Assembly (NCBI GenBank): GCA_049999805.1
Contig: JBNGIO010006255.1
Span: forward strand, 650,832-695,182
Reading direction: 5' to 3'
DNA: 44,351 nucleotides
DNA from: Folioceros fuciformis
Taxonomy: Eukaryota > Anthocerotophyta > Anthocerotopsida > Anthocerotales
Part shown: piece by piece, positions 1 to 10,830 of the stretch
Layout: each line of letters begins with the position of its first letter
Numbering within the stretch: position 1 is the first letter of the stretch
Program-made: the position numbers and the translations under genes
The notes under the pieces: generated by a model
The model's database searches: none
What the model was told of the DNA's origin: nothing
What the model saw: only the letters and a program-made list of their open reading frames with translations

Positions 1-477
1 GAGCTGGAAATGCTGCAACCTGCGCCTGGAACTAGTGCCCAAGGACGTGCAGTCGGCTTGACGGATTGAGCAGGTCTGCAGGAGATTGGGGACTGCGGGG
101 GCAGGGTGCATTGTGAGGAGCAGCGGATGAGGAAGGTACGGATCCGCGGAAGAGAGCGCGGGAGTGTGACCGTGTCAGAGCTGGAGCACAGGTGTGCTGT
201 TGGATAAGGATAATTTGGTGGAGCGAGAGGGATGTTGTGGAGTTGCATCCCAGGGTTTTGCGCCTAAGCAGGAGGTTGTATGGATGGACTGCGTCGCCTG
301 TTCGTCTTACATTTCTCGGATAGGACGACAGTTGGGAGTGTGTGGCGTGACTTCGTATCGGACCCGTCATGAGGACTCTGTCAGGGACCGGGGTTCAGGA
401 TAGCAGAGTGCGTCACAATTTTTATCGGTGCAACAGCTCTTTTGTGAGGGGAATGCGCCACCAGCTCGGATCGTAGG
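1..477. other. Upstream region and 5' leader of the LRR kinase gene
   Basis: No coding segment with family resemblance is visible. Short open frames here overlap on both strands and lack plant-like codon structure or recognisable motifs. The last 100 or so bases are the likely 5' leader of the receptor kinase gene whose ATG is at 478. I could not place a TATA box with confidence. Confidence 0.5.
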
Positions 478-3400
478 ATGGAAGGACCGGCGACCCCGAT
501 TCTGGGGTTGCTGTTTCTACTGATTTCCGGCTTGTTTATGAATGAGGGTGCTGGACAGGAGAGCGGGAGTGTGGACGCGGACATTGCTGCGTTACGGGCG
601 TTCAGGGCCGGGTTGGTGGATCTTGGTAACCAGCTCGGCACATGGGATGTGACGGATGGCGCTCCCTGTTCGTGGAAGGGCGTCCTATGCAAGAATCCAG
701 GGAGTGCCAGGGTGACTGGGTTGCAGTTACCGGGTCTGCTGCTGCAAGGAACAATTTCAGGTGCGCTCGTCTCCTACGGATGGCATCGCCCTTCTCTATG
801 CTGTCTTTTCGGAATGGAATAGTTCGGTTCTGATGTCGTGGAACGTTGTTGTCTGCAGACTCTCTTGGCTCGCTGAGTCAGCTTCAGCGAATCAGCCTTC
901 ATGGAAATTACTTCGTTGGTCCTATTCCTTCATCTATCGGAAATTGCTCTCAGTTGCGTATGGTGTTTCTGAACAGCAACAATCTGACAGGAGAGATACC
1001 CCAGTCGTTCGGAAAGCTGCTGCAGCTGCAGGTTTTGAACTTGGCTTACAATCAGCTTTCTGGAACCATACCTCCGACGCTGGGGAGTCTCCAGTCCCTC
1101 AAGACTCTCGATCTTGCCAGCAACCAGCTGTCAGGAAGTGTTCCCCTGCAACTTGCCGGCTGCGTCAGTCTTAACAACCTGGATCTTTCGGAGAACCTGT
1201 TGTCGGGGCCTATTCCGCAGGAGATTGGTAGTTTGTCTGCTCTGCAGACATTTAACCTCAGCCACAACATATTGGATGGGAGCATTCCATCATCGCTGTC
1301 ATTTCCAAGGGGGCTAAAGACTCTTGACTTGAGTCACAACGGTTTGTCTGGACCCGTTCCTGATTCTTTTGGGGTATGGGATGGCCTCAGTGTCCTAGAC
1401 CTCAGTCGCAACAATCTCACTGGGCAGGTACCGGCAATTATAGGCAACCTTTCTGCCCTTCAGATCCTTTCTTTGGGTGAAAATGGCTTTCAGGGTGCCA
1501 TCCCGCAGGCTATTGGGCGACTGTCCAATTTGCAGCAGTTGAACCTTTCTTTCAACTTCCTTGGTGGTATCATACCTGAGGGCATTACAAGCTTGCGAAG
1601 CTTGGCCACGCTGGATCTGCAGGCCAACTCCCTCACCTCGCAAATACCAACAGAGCTCAGCCAGCTACAGAATATACAGGTTTTGTCTTTGGCTGATAAT
1701 TATTTCCTTGGACCAATTCCGTCCACATTAGGAGCCATGCCCAGCTTACGCCAGCTAGCTCTTGGCGGTAACACATGGTCAGGGCCGATTCCACCTGAGC
1801 TAGGCAATCTGCAAAATCTGCAAGGGTTGTCTATCTCCTCCGGCGGTCTCGTTGGGGAGATTCCTCAACAGCTCTCCCAGCTCGTAAACTTGGAGGTGTT
1901 GGACTTGGGGAATAACTCTCTTTCGGGCAGTCTGCCCCTTTGGCTTGCGGATCTGCCGAGATTGCACTCCCTGAACCTTCGAGGGAACAGCTTCTCAGGA
2001 CCTATCCCTCCATCTTTTGGTAATCTCTCCTCTCTCCAGGTGCTGGATCTGAGCGGCCTAAACCTGTCGGGTTCTATACCCGCGGAGCTTACCAACTTAC
2101 AGAGCCTTAGGAACCTTTCTCTGTCATTTAATTCTTTGAGTGGGAACATTCCCAGTGCCATCTCCAGTATCCCTGGGCTGCAGGTGCTCGAGCTGAATGA
2201 CAACCTCTTCTCTGGTAGTCTGCCTGCGGACTTGGGACTGTTCAACAGTCTTCAGCTCCTAGATTTTTCGAACAATCAGCTCATCGGTGGGATCCCTACT
2301 GAGATGGGGAACATCAGCACCCTGGCTTTTCTTTATATCCGTGGTAACAAGCTGGTGGGCAACATTCCTTCGGAGTTGGGAGTCCTTGCACAACTTGAAG
2401 TTCTCGACCTTAGCAAGAACAACCTGACGGGTAGTATGCCGCAAAGCCTGGGTGACCTGTCCAAGCTAAGGATTCTCTACTTGGATGAGAATCATTTGAC
2501 AGGAGCTATTCCATCCTCATTCGCGAATCTGGTCAGTATGGTGGATCTCAACCTGTCTGGCAACGACCTTTCAGATAGCATTCCTTCAGGTGTGGGCAAC
2601 TGGAGCATGCTGAGCTCCTTGGATCTTTCTGACAACAAATTCAGTGGGCAAATTCCGCTCACCCTGGGCAGCTCACCTGACCTAGTCTTCCTCAATCTTT
2701 CGGGTAATGATTTTTCAGGTGCTATCCCCCCATCTTTCCAGAGATTTAACGAGACTTCATTTGCAGGCAACGCCTTGCTATGTGGTCCTCCGTTGAACGT
2801 GTCCTGTTCTGTTAGCGGCAAAAAGTCCGGCCTGGGAAAGGCCGCCATTATTGGCATAGGAACTGCTGGTGGATTTCTTCTGTTCATCGTCCTGGCTATC
2901 CTGGCTACCTACTTCTTCCTGCTATTGCTAAGGTCCGACAAGGCACTCATAAAGGAGCAATCGTCACCAGATCGGAAGCTAGTGATGTTTAACAGTCCCC
3001 TCCATTTCGGCAACATAGCTGAGGGTACTGGTCAGTTTGATGAGGAGCACGTTGTGAGCAGAACGAGACATGGTATCGTTTTCAAGGCAGTCCTGCATGA
3101 TGGAACCGTGCTGTCTGTGCGGAGGCTGCCTGACGGCGTGGTGGAGGAGAGCCTGTTCAGAGCAGAAGCTGAGATGCTGGGCAAAGTGAAGCACAGGAAC
3201 CTCACAGTACTACGGGGTTACTATGTGAGCGGAGATGTGAAGCTGTTGGTATACGACTACATGCCCAATGGCAATCTAGCCGCTCTCCTACAAGAAGCTT
3301 CGCATCAGGAAGGTCATATTCTTAATTGGCCAATGAGACACCTCATAGCTCTTGGAGTGGCTCGTGGCCTTTCCTTCCTGCATACCCAATGCAGCCCTCC

Positions 3401-3932
3401 CATTGTCCACGGTGACGTGAAACCAAATAACGTCCAGTTCGATGCAGACTTTGAAGCCCACCTCTCGGATTTCGGCCTGGACAAGCTATCTGTGACCCCT
3501 GTGGACCCGTCCTCTTCTTCTACTCCCGTAGGCTCCTTAGGGTATGTCTCCCCTGAAGCCAACATCTCGGGACAGCTAACAAGGGAAGCAGACGTATACA
3601 GCTTTGGAGTTGTTTTGCTGGAACTCCTCACGGGAAAGAGGCCTGTCGTTTTCTCTGAAAATGAGGATATTGTGAAATGGGTGAAGCGGCAGCTCCAAAC
3701 AGGGCAGGTTTCAGAACTTTTCGACCCGAGCTTGCTGGAACTGGACCCTGACTCCAGTGAGTGGGAAGAGTTCCTACTGGCTGTGAAAGTGGCGCTCCTC
3801 TGTACCGCTCCCGACCCCATCGACAGACCTTCCATGACGGAGGTGGTCTTCATGCTAGAAGGCTGCAGGGTACCAGGTACCGGTGTACCGAACTCTTCGG
3901 ACCCGCCCTCTCAGCTTTCTCCTGTAAGCTAG
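478..3932 (+). CDS. LRR receptor-like kinase, MUSTACHES/MUSTACHES-LIKE type, probable pseudokinase
   Basis: Two exons, 478-760 and 859-3932, joined across a 98-base GT-AG intron, give 1118 residues. Order: signal peptide (about 1-26), LRRNT domain with a PCSWKGVLC cysteine pair, roughly 26 plant-type 24-residue LRRs, a closing cysteine cap, one transmembrane helix (about 757-785), then a kinase domain from about 821. The kinase is atypical. The glycine loop reads SRTRHGIVFKA with no GxGxxG, the beta-3 lysine is Arg (about 849, SVRRL), and HRD is HGD (about 945-947), while DFG (about 965) is kept. Segments such as YDYMPNGNL, LNWPMRHLIALG and the tail VFMLEGCRV match the Arabidopsis At1g75640/At4g36180 subfamily, where MUSTACHES shapes guard-cell wall symmetry. 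Subfamily placement is firm. Lack of catalysis is inferred. The gene converges on the minus-strand gene ending at 4248. Confidence 0.93.
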
Positions 3933-4247
3933 TACGCTTACACGAAGGGGAGACAAAACTTTCAACATCCCGACTTTCCTTCCTTCTGTGCTGTCGCTTT
4001 GGTGTACAGCAAACAAGGAGGAGGAAGCCTGGAAGACTACGCGGAACACAACCCAGCATCTTTCCCCCTCGTCACCCCAAGGTTGAGTTGATTTTGGTAT
4101 CTGCACCATGTCGCCATTGAAATTGACAATTTTTTTTTAACTGCCCAGAAACTGACATTGTCTTAGACTCTTCACACTCCTTCACGGAAAACTGAGGTCG
4201 CCACACCGCAGGTCGCCTTGCAGGAGGATGCCAGAGTGCTGTACATC
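3933..4247. other. Convergent 3' spacer
   Basis: These 315 bases lie between two convergent stop codons and must hold both 3' UTRs. I see no canonical AATAAA on the plus strand; a run of nine T lies near 4130. No gene is visible. Confidence 0.5.
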
Positions 4248-6598
4248 TCAAGTCCTCTTCAAGGCGGCAAGAGCTACGATTAGGAGAATTGGGAACGAGA
4301 GAACGGCGTAAGGTAGAATTCGTAGCAAGAGCGGATAATCTGAGTCTTCGTCTTCCCGCTTGTAGACGTTGCTGTACCCATTTGCAAAAGAGTCGAAGTA
4401 CTTTCGGTAAATTCCACTGTCCCAGTTGTAATTGGAAGGAAGTTTTAGCGTGTCCATTGCCTGAAACACGCGAAAGACAGGCTCATGAGAAGGACCACAA
4501 CCACGCGTTCAGAATCGGACCTGCTTCTTTGCAATCCCCAAGTGCTTCATCTGTCTAGGTCTTACCTGGAAGCCAAACAGCAACTGCTTGGCTTTTTTCC
4601 GCACACCGAAGTTCGGATGCGTTATGAGTTTCTCATAAAGCAATTTGGCATCCGTGGACCTGTTCAAAATTGGTGGGTTAGACACGCAAGAAAGCTTTGC
4701 TCTGCGACGCTTTTCAGAAAGTTTCTATCGACCCACCTGCCGATAGCTTCCAAGCACACGGCACTCTGCAAGGCTGCGAGACCATGAAGTTCGGTCTGGA
4801 GAACAAGGCAAGTCAGCTTTAGTGAGGGTTTCATCCGGGGGGTCAGAGCTAAGATGTCTCGATTTGGTAGTACCTGAAAAGCCATTCTATTCAAGACGCC
4901 CTGGAAGACGGCATACGCCTCCCTCATGCTTCCTTGTTCCATCAAGTTCTCACCGTCTTTGAGTTCCTGCAAAACACGAACTAGTGAACCATGTTTGTCC
5001 CTCGCCAGGGAATTCGTGTGCCAGAAGCAGATAAGCCATCTCTGGACCAGCGTAGGGAATTGATGAAAGGTTTGGACCTTCTCACTCGCAGCCTTCATCC
5101 GTGGGTCCACGTCCAAACCCATTTTTTGACGATAGTCATCTAGTAACTTCCTTGTTCGTGCTTCTCTTATTCCCTTCTCCTCTTCGGTTTCCAGACTCTC
5201 CCCGGGCCTGATAGTTCGACCTCCTCCAAACTGACAAACGAACCAGCATTATAAACACGGCATCGGGACTTGGACCACAATGTAACTTTGAGATGGTCAT
5301 GTGACAGTCATTGCAGAGCAGTCAATCAGATCCAAGGCAGGTTGCAGACCTACAGTTTTCGAAATATCGGCTGGTCTTGGAAAAACACCCCACGTAGAGA
5401 CCTTCGGTTTGTAGAGAGAGCCCTCAGCGTCTGCCTCCTGAATCCCAGCACTTCCACCATCCCTAGTTATGATTTCCACTTCTGGGAGCATGGTTGGGGC
5501 AACCATCTCCAAACCTTTCATTAACCCAGCAGGAGTGCTCGAACTCTTTTTGTCCGCAAAGCCTAATCCAGTGAAATCCAATTGTGAAACTCCTTTCCTC
5601 TTCGCCTCCTTCACCAAAGAAAACGCCTTTTCTGGTTTCTTTGTTTTTCGTTTGATTACTCCATCTCGTGTGTAGATCTCAACCTCCAAATAGTCAGACT
5701 TCTGCTCTGAAACAGGGTCACCCACTTCCGCAGTCTCCTTCCCCTGCAAAGCAGCCACCATTTCGGCCTGCTGCTGTTTGTAAGCCTTTGCCTTTCGAAA
5801 AGCGGAGAGGGCTTCTTCACCTATGGAATTTCTACTGTCTTCTTGGAACTTCTCTTTCTCTTGGGCCTCCGTTAAGCTGTCCTCCTCCTCTTGCTTCCTG
5901 AGGTCATCCACAGACATGCTCTCGTTGTCTACTTGCTGAGCTGGAGAAGATGTGTCCACACCACCATCTGCCTTGGCCTGATCTTGAGCAACACGTTCCC
6001 GTGAGGATGACTCAGGAGAAGCATAGGGCTTCAAGGATGATTCAAAACGCTTTCCAGCAATAACCTCCGCCTGCGGAACATCACCACCAGAGGGAGGACG
6101 AGGGCGCGCAGGAGGCCGGGAGAACGTACTCGCGACTTGCTGACCAGCGACTAGTACCTTCGATTTTTTGTACGCCATAGCTTTCTCCATCGCAGCCTGG
6201 GCTGAAGACTTGGCCTTGTCTCCGCCACTTTGCCCTGCAGCATGCCTGGAAGGCAAGAACGGATAGACGGGACCAGTGCCTGAGTCCGAATCATTGGATG
6301 AAGTTCTGCTGTCGCTGCTACCAGACGAGGATTCCGAGCTACCGGAGCTGGAAACAGTACTGCCCCCTTCGTCACTTGATTCCGATGATGCATCTCCGGC
6401 ATAGACTGAAGAAGCAACAAAAAAGGGACTCCTCGAAATCCTGCCCTGCGTGCTGCATATGCAGGGAACAGCCACCTTTCTGAAGTCACACGAGGTCACA
6501 GCTACTTTCGGAATCAGTCCCTGAGACTTAGAATGAGGCAAGCCAGGGGACAGCGACAGAAAGCAAGAGTCCAACGGGGTTCCTGTTAAGCTCGTCAT
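4248..6598 (-). CDS. Conserved plastid protein with C-terminal membrane anchor, function unknown
   Basis: Six minus-strand exons: 6598-5354, 5230-5078, 4966-4874, 4795-4737, 4659-4566 and 4460-4248. All are GT-AG and in frame, giving 618 residues. The N-terminus (about 1-65) is rich in Ser/Thr with few acidic residues, like a chloroplast transit peptide. An acidic serine-rich segment, a disordered linker with a Glu/Lys-rich coiled-coil-like part, and two copies of a VEI-x-TRDG motif (residues 306-312 and 374-380) follow. Then come STWGVFPRP and FGGGRTIRPGE, a helical TPR-like stretch (ENLMEQGSMREAYAVFQGVL, TELHGLAALQ), and one hydrophobic helix near the C-terminus (PYAVLSFPILLIVALAAL). I recognise this arrangement from uncharacterised green-plant plastid proteins but cannot name a function. 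It shares a divergent promoter with the PPR gene. Exon borders are hand-derived but fully consistent. Confidence 0.88.
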
Positions 6599-7353
6599 CG
6601 TTCATGTGCCTGCTCGCAACCAGGGCACACAGACTGCTCAAGCTGATCTCAATCTCTTCACAAGTGTTCCATTACCTTCAAGCTGAATCTGATTGCATTC
6701 AGCTTGCTATCCAGTTCAAGCTGAATCTACGTGCATTGAGCTCGACACTGTGCTCCTTCACAAGCAACCCAATGGCTGAAAAGTCGACTCCAACAAATGA
6801 GTGTCTTGTAATCAAACGTCCCACGCCCAATTGGAATTGACGCTTGAAGGCCGCTTAAGGCCTCATTCACAGATGCTTGATGCTTTCCGGTTGTGGACCA
6901 GTCTCTCGGCTGACAGAGAATGGAAGAGGTAGAGGTTGTTTAACAACCCAGGTTTGGATCCGGGCCTGCGATTCAGCGGCTTTCGGATTCATTCCGGGAA
7001 GACATGGTAGCAGGAGAAGCTCAAAGAGCTCTACTTGTACTAATGTATGATTTTCTACCGTGGCGTCGATTCGATTACAGTTTTGTTTCTTAACCGCAGT
7101 TGCCAATTTATCCCTTTCAAGTCTTGGGACAACGTCTCTTGAATCCGCAGACCATCACCAGATGCTCGGCACTTTCAACATACCGCTTCCTCGAATTGGT
7201 ACAGGATGCGTTCTGAAACGTGGTGTTGGGATTGCGGAAGCAAGTGTCTTTGGCTACCATGGATACGAGCAGAGCCAGCCCAGCTGGCGGAGAGGAGCTG
7301 GGTTTTAGGTTCAGGCGATGACTGCGTAGGTGCAGCGTCTGCTCGTGCCAATT
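6599..7353. promoter_or_regulatory. Shared divergent promoter between plastid-protein and PPR genes
   Basis: This 755-base spacer separates two divergent ATGs (6598 minus, 7354 plus). Both flanking products are predicted to be organelle-targeted, so co-regulation is possible but unproven. The end next to the minus-strand gene carries the palindromic direct repeat listed separately. No credible protein gene is seen inside. Confidence 0.5.
6677..6744. repeat. Two direct repeats containing a perfect 10-bp inverted repeat
   Basis: The first copy (6677-6706) holds a perfect inverted repeat: arm CAAGCTGAAT at 6679-6688, 8-base loop, arm ATTCAGCTTG at 6697-6706. A second, diverged copy starts 38 bases later (6715-6744) and keeps the left arm, while its right arm reads ATTGAGCTCG. 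A weaker third match to the left arm (CAAGCTGATCTC) lies near 6637. They sit about 80-145 bases upstream of the minus-strand start codon. Confidence 0.75.
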
Positions 7354-10300
7354 ATGGCCGCCTGGCGCGTTGCACGTCATTCATGCCGAGGGCGACGCAG
7401 CCTTGTACACATTTTTTGCAAGCCAGATCGGGTGAATGCGCACCTAACTGCTCTGGAAATGCAGACGGGTGGTCGTCGTGGTGCTGCATGCAACCGGAAG
7501 ATGACAGAGGATTCTGATCCACCGTGGCCTACAGGATACGAAAGGGGAGTAATGGCTGACACCGCGAAGAGACTGTCTCACGAAGGGCAGGTTGCGGAAG
7601 CTGTGGAGGCTCTGGGGGTTTTGGTGCAGGCAGATTGTCCTGTTTCCCAGCCTCTTCTCTATACAGTCGTAAAAGCATGTGTGGTCGGCAGGGATCTGGT
7701 TCTGGGTCGCCGGGTCCATGCGCTTACAGTGAAAGGGGGGTATGACTACATATACACGTTCTTGTGCAACCACATCTTGCGAATGTATGCTTCTCATGCG
7801 AGGTTGCAAGAAGCGATGGATGTGTTCACCATGGCTCCGAAACCAGATGCCTTTATGTGGTCCTCCATAATCTCTGCACATGTGAAGCTTGGACAAGCTA
7901 AGCAGGCCATTCAATTGTATCATAGAATGCGCGAGTCATCTGTGAAGCCAGATGGCCATGTATTTGCAGCAGCCCTTCAGGCTTGCGCAAGAGTAGCAGA
8001 CCTACGCAGTGGGGAGCAGGTGCATGCCGATGTGTTGGCTAGTGGGGTTGAGCCAGATTTGTTTGTTTCCAATTGCCTGATGGATATGTATGCGAAGTGT
8101 GGAAGCTTGAAAGATGCCAGAAGAGTGTTTGACGATCTTGGGGGAAGGGATGTGGTGACTTGGACTACTCTGATAGCAGGATATTCCCAGCAGGGTAAGG
8201 GTCAGGAAGCCCTTAATTTGTTCAGTGCCATGCAAGAAGAAGGCATCGCTGTACCCAATGCTGTCACACTAGCGTCTCTCCTGCAGGCCTGTGCCCGTGT
8301 TGGTACCCCAGCTTTGGAGAAGGGAAAGCAGCTTCATGCACAAGTCAGAGAACGAGGACTTCAAGCTGATGTGCTTGTAGCCAACAGCTTGGTAAACATG
8401 TATTCAAAGTGTGGCAGCTTGGAAGATGCTCAACGATTGTTTGATGGACTTGGTCAAAAAGATGTGGTGACATGGACAGCTCTGATTGCAGGATACTCCC
8501 AGCAAGGCTTGGGTCAGGAAGCACTTAATCTTTACAGTGTTATGCAAGAAGAAGGCGTCGCTGTACCAAACGCTGTGACTTTTGTGTCTCTCCTCCAGGC
8601 ATGTGCAAGTGTGGGTAGCCTGGCTTTGGAGAGGGGGAAACAGCTCCATGCACAGATTGGTGAACAAGGACTGGACGTTGATGTTGTCATACGTGGCAGC
8701 CTCGTAAACATGTATGCAAAGTGTGGAAGCCTGAAGGATGCACAGACTGTGTTTGATGGACTTTGTCAGAAAAGTGTTGTTGCAGCAACCACCCTGATCG
8801 CAGCATATGCGAAGTGTGGCAACTTGAAAGATGCTCGGAAAATTTTTGACGGGCTGCATCAGAAAGATGTGGTGTCTTGGAATGCCATGATCGCAGGATA
8901 TTCCCAACAGGCGATGGGTCAACAAGGGCTTCTTCTTTACAGGTCCTTGCAAGATGAAGGCTTGGTGAAACCCAATGCTGTGACATTTGTGTGCCTCCTG
9001 CAGGCATGTGCTGGTGTGGGATCCCCGGCTTTGGAGAAGGGGAAGCAGCTTCATGCAGAAATCAAAGAGCAAAGACTTGAAGAGGATGTGTTTGTAGCCA
9101 ACGGTTTGGTGGACATGTATGCAAAGTGTGGCAGCTTGGAAGATGCCGAACGAGTGTTTGACGGACTTCATAAGAAAGACACAGTCTTGTGGAACACCAT
9201 AATTTCTGGGTATTCACAGCAAGGCTTGGGACAGGAAGCCCTTCGTCTTTACAGGGAAATGCACAAAGAAGGAATAGCTGCACCGAATTCTGTGACATTT
9301 GTGTCCCTTCTGCAGGCATGTGCAAGTCTGGGTGCCCAAGCTTGGGAAAACGGAAAGGGGTTCCATGCTCAGATTAGAGAACAAGGACTTCAGGCTGAAA
9401 TGGTTGTCGGTTGCAGCTTGGTGAACATGTATGCGAAGTGCGGCAGCTTGGAGGATGCTCAAAATGTGTTTGACGGGCTCGGTCACAAAAATGTCGTGAC
9501 ATGGAATGCTTTAATAACAGGATATTCCCAACAGGGCATGGCACAGAAAGCCTTTCATTTATATAGTGCTATGCAAGAGGAAGGCATCACAACACCGGAT
9601 TGTGTCACATTTGGGTGCCTTTTACAGGCATGTGCAAGTGAGGGTGTCTCGGCCTTGGAGATGGGAAGGGAATTACATGCACAGATCAAAGAACAAGGGG
9701 TTCATGCTGATGTGTTTGTAGCCAACAGCTTGGTCAACATGTATGCAAAGTGTGGCAGCTTAAAGGATGCTGAGATCGTCTTTGATGAACTTGGTCAAAA
9801 GAACGTAGTAACCTGGACTGCAATGATAGCAGCGTATGCCCAACAGGGCATGGGGCATGAAGCCCTGCGTCTGTACAGGGTCATGCGAGAAGAAAGCATT
9901 ATCGCGCCTGACTCTGTCACATTCGTTTGCCTTCTGCAGGCATGTGCAAATTTGGCAGCTTTGCACGTGGGACGGCAGCTTCACGCACAGATAGAAGAAC
10001 AAGGGCTTCAAGCTGATGGCCTTGTAGCCGTCAGTTTGATAATTATGTATGCGAAATCTGGGAGCATGGTTCACGCACAACAAGTGTTTGACGCATTGCC
10101 AGGAAGAGATGTCGACGCCTGGAATGCGCTGATGGCAGGGTACACCCGTCAAGGAGACAGCCATGTGGTCTTTCACTTGTTTCACACGATGGCAAAGGAT
10201 GGAATCCAACCAACCAGCACCACACTTCTCAGTGTACTAACTGTGTGCAGTCACACGGGTCTAGTGAAGAAGGGGCGAGAGTACTTCGAAGCCATGAACA

Positions 10301-10830
10301 GGCAGTATGGGATAGCACCCACGACGGAGCATTACACATGCATGGTGGATCTACTAGGTCGCGCAGGCCAACTGGATGAAGCACTAGCGTTGGCAAGGAC
10401 GATGCCTGTACTGCCTGATGCTGCGGTTTGGCACAACATAATGGGTGCCTGTCGAAAGTGGGGTAACGTGGAGATAGGACGACATGCTTTTCATGAAGCC
10501 GTGAAGCTAGACAAAAAGGATGCCGCAGCATATGTCTCCATGTCGAACATATACAGCAGCGCCCAGATGTGGGAGCAAGCCCACGAGATGCAGTCGCAGA
10601 GAACTGGAATCGGGGCATGGAAACAACCAGGCCAGAGCTGGTGGACCGACATGGACGGGCTGGTCCATAGTTTCTGGGTGGGGGATAACAAGCACCCAGA
10701 GAGTGAAGGTATATACGCAAGGCTGAAACAACTTTTCTCCCAAGTGAAGGAAGAGAGGACAAATCTGAACTCGTCATGCGTCGATCGAAAGAAAGCTAAT
10801 CTTCTGTGTGTGGCTATGACCGGGAGCTAG
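7354..10830 (+). CDS. PLS-class pentatricopeptide repeat protein with E domain, no DYW
   Basis: Intronless frame of 1158 residues from the ATG at 7354; the frame extends only eight codons upstream without another ATG. The N-terminus (MAAWRVARHSCRGRRSLVHI) is arginine-rich without acidic residues, suggesting mitochondrial or dual organelle import. The body is a long array of P-L-S PPR triplets with period about 104 residues, each including MYAKCGSL-x-DA, VFDGL, VVTW-x-ALIAGYSQQG and VTFVSLLQACA blocks. The C-terminus has the E-domain signatures HYTCMVDLLGRAGQLDEA, AAVWHNIMGACR, and a GxSWW...VHSFWVGDNKHPES motif typical of E/E+. It then ends in a short tail without the DYW deaminase. Known role of this class: sequence-specific organelle RNA editing or processing, with a DYW domain supplied in trans when absent. 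The RNA target cannot be read with confidence here. Confidence 0.93.
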   Translation: MAAWRVARHSCRGRRSLVHIFCKPDRVNAHLTALEMQTGGRRGAACNRKMTEDSDPPWPTGYERGVMADTAKRLSHEGQVAEAVEALGVLVQADCPVSQPLLYTVVKACVVGRDLVLGRRVHALTVKGGYDYIYTFLCNHILRMYASHARLQEAMDVFTMAPKPDAFMWSSIISAHVKLGQAKQAIQLYHRMRESSVKPDGHVFAAALQACARVADLRSGEQVHADVLASGVEPDLFVSNCLMDMYAKCGSLKDARRVFDDLGGRDVVTWTTLIAGYSQQGKGQEALNLFSAMQEEGIAVPNAVTLASLLQACARVGTPALEKGKQLHAQVRERGLQADVLVANSLVNMYSKCGSLEDAQRLFDGLGQKDVVTWTALIAGYSQQGLGQEALNLYSVMQEEGVAVPNAVTFVSLLQACASVGSLALERGKQLHAQIGEQGLDVDVVIRGSLVNMYAKCGSLKDAQTVFDGLCQKSVVAATTLIAAYAKCGNLKDARKIFDGLHQKDVVSWNAMIAGYSQQAMGQQGLLLYRSLQDEGLVKPNAVTFVCLLQACAGVGSPALEKGKQLHAEIKEQRLEEDVFVANGLVDMYAKCGSLEDAERVFDGLHKKDTVLWNTIISGYSQQGLGQEALRLYREMHKEGIAAPNSVTFVSLLQACASLGAQAWENGKGFHAQIREQGLQAEMVVGCSLVNMYAKCGSLEDAQNVFDGLGHKNVVTWNALITGYSQQGMAQKAFHLYSAMQEEGITTPDCVTFGCLLQACASEGVSALEMGRELHAQIKEQGVHADVFVANSLVNMYAKCGSLKDAEIVFDELGQKNVVTWTAMIAAYAQQGMGHEALRLYRVMREESIIAPDSVTFVCLLQACANLAALHVGRQLHAQIEEQGLQADGLVAVSLIIMYAKSGSMVHAQQVFDALPGRDVDAWNALMAGYTRQGDSHVVFHLFHTMAKDGIQPTSTTLLSVLTVCSHTGLVKKGREYFEAMNRQYGIAPTTEHYTCMVDLLGRAGQLDEALALARTMPVLPDAAVWHNIMGACRKWGNVEIGRHAFHEAVKLDKKDAAAYVSMSNIYSSAQMWEQAHEMQSQRTGIGAWKQPGQSWWTDMDGLVHSFWVGDNKHPESEGIYARLKQLFSQVKEERTNLNSSCVDRKKANLLCVAMTGS
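8084..10160 (+). repeat. Internal ~312-bp tandem repeat array within the PPR gene
   Basis: The MYAKCGSL-coding block recurs at about 8087, 8398, 8710, 8803, 9113, 9425, 9737 and 10046. Spacings are about 306-312 bp, except one 93-bp step (8710 to 8803) that marks an extra single S-type motif. Similarity is obvious at the DNA level, for example gcaaagtgtggcagcttgga-like blocks, which suggests recent unit duplication. Confidence 0.85.

Noticed and set aside
8404-9171. Minus-strand frame of 255 codons
   Set aside because: Antisense shadow of the PPR array, with no independent motifs.
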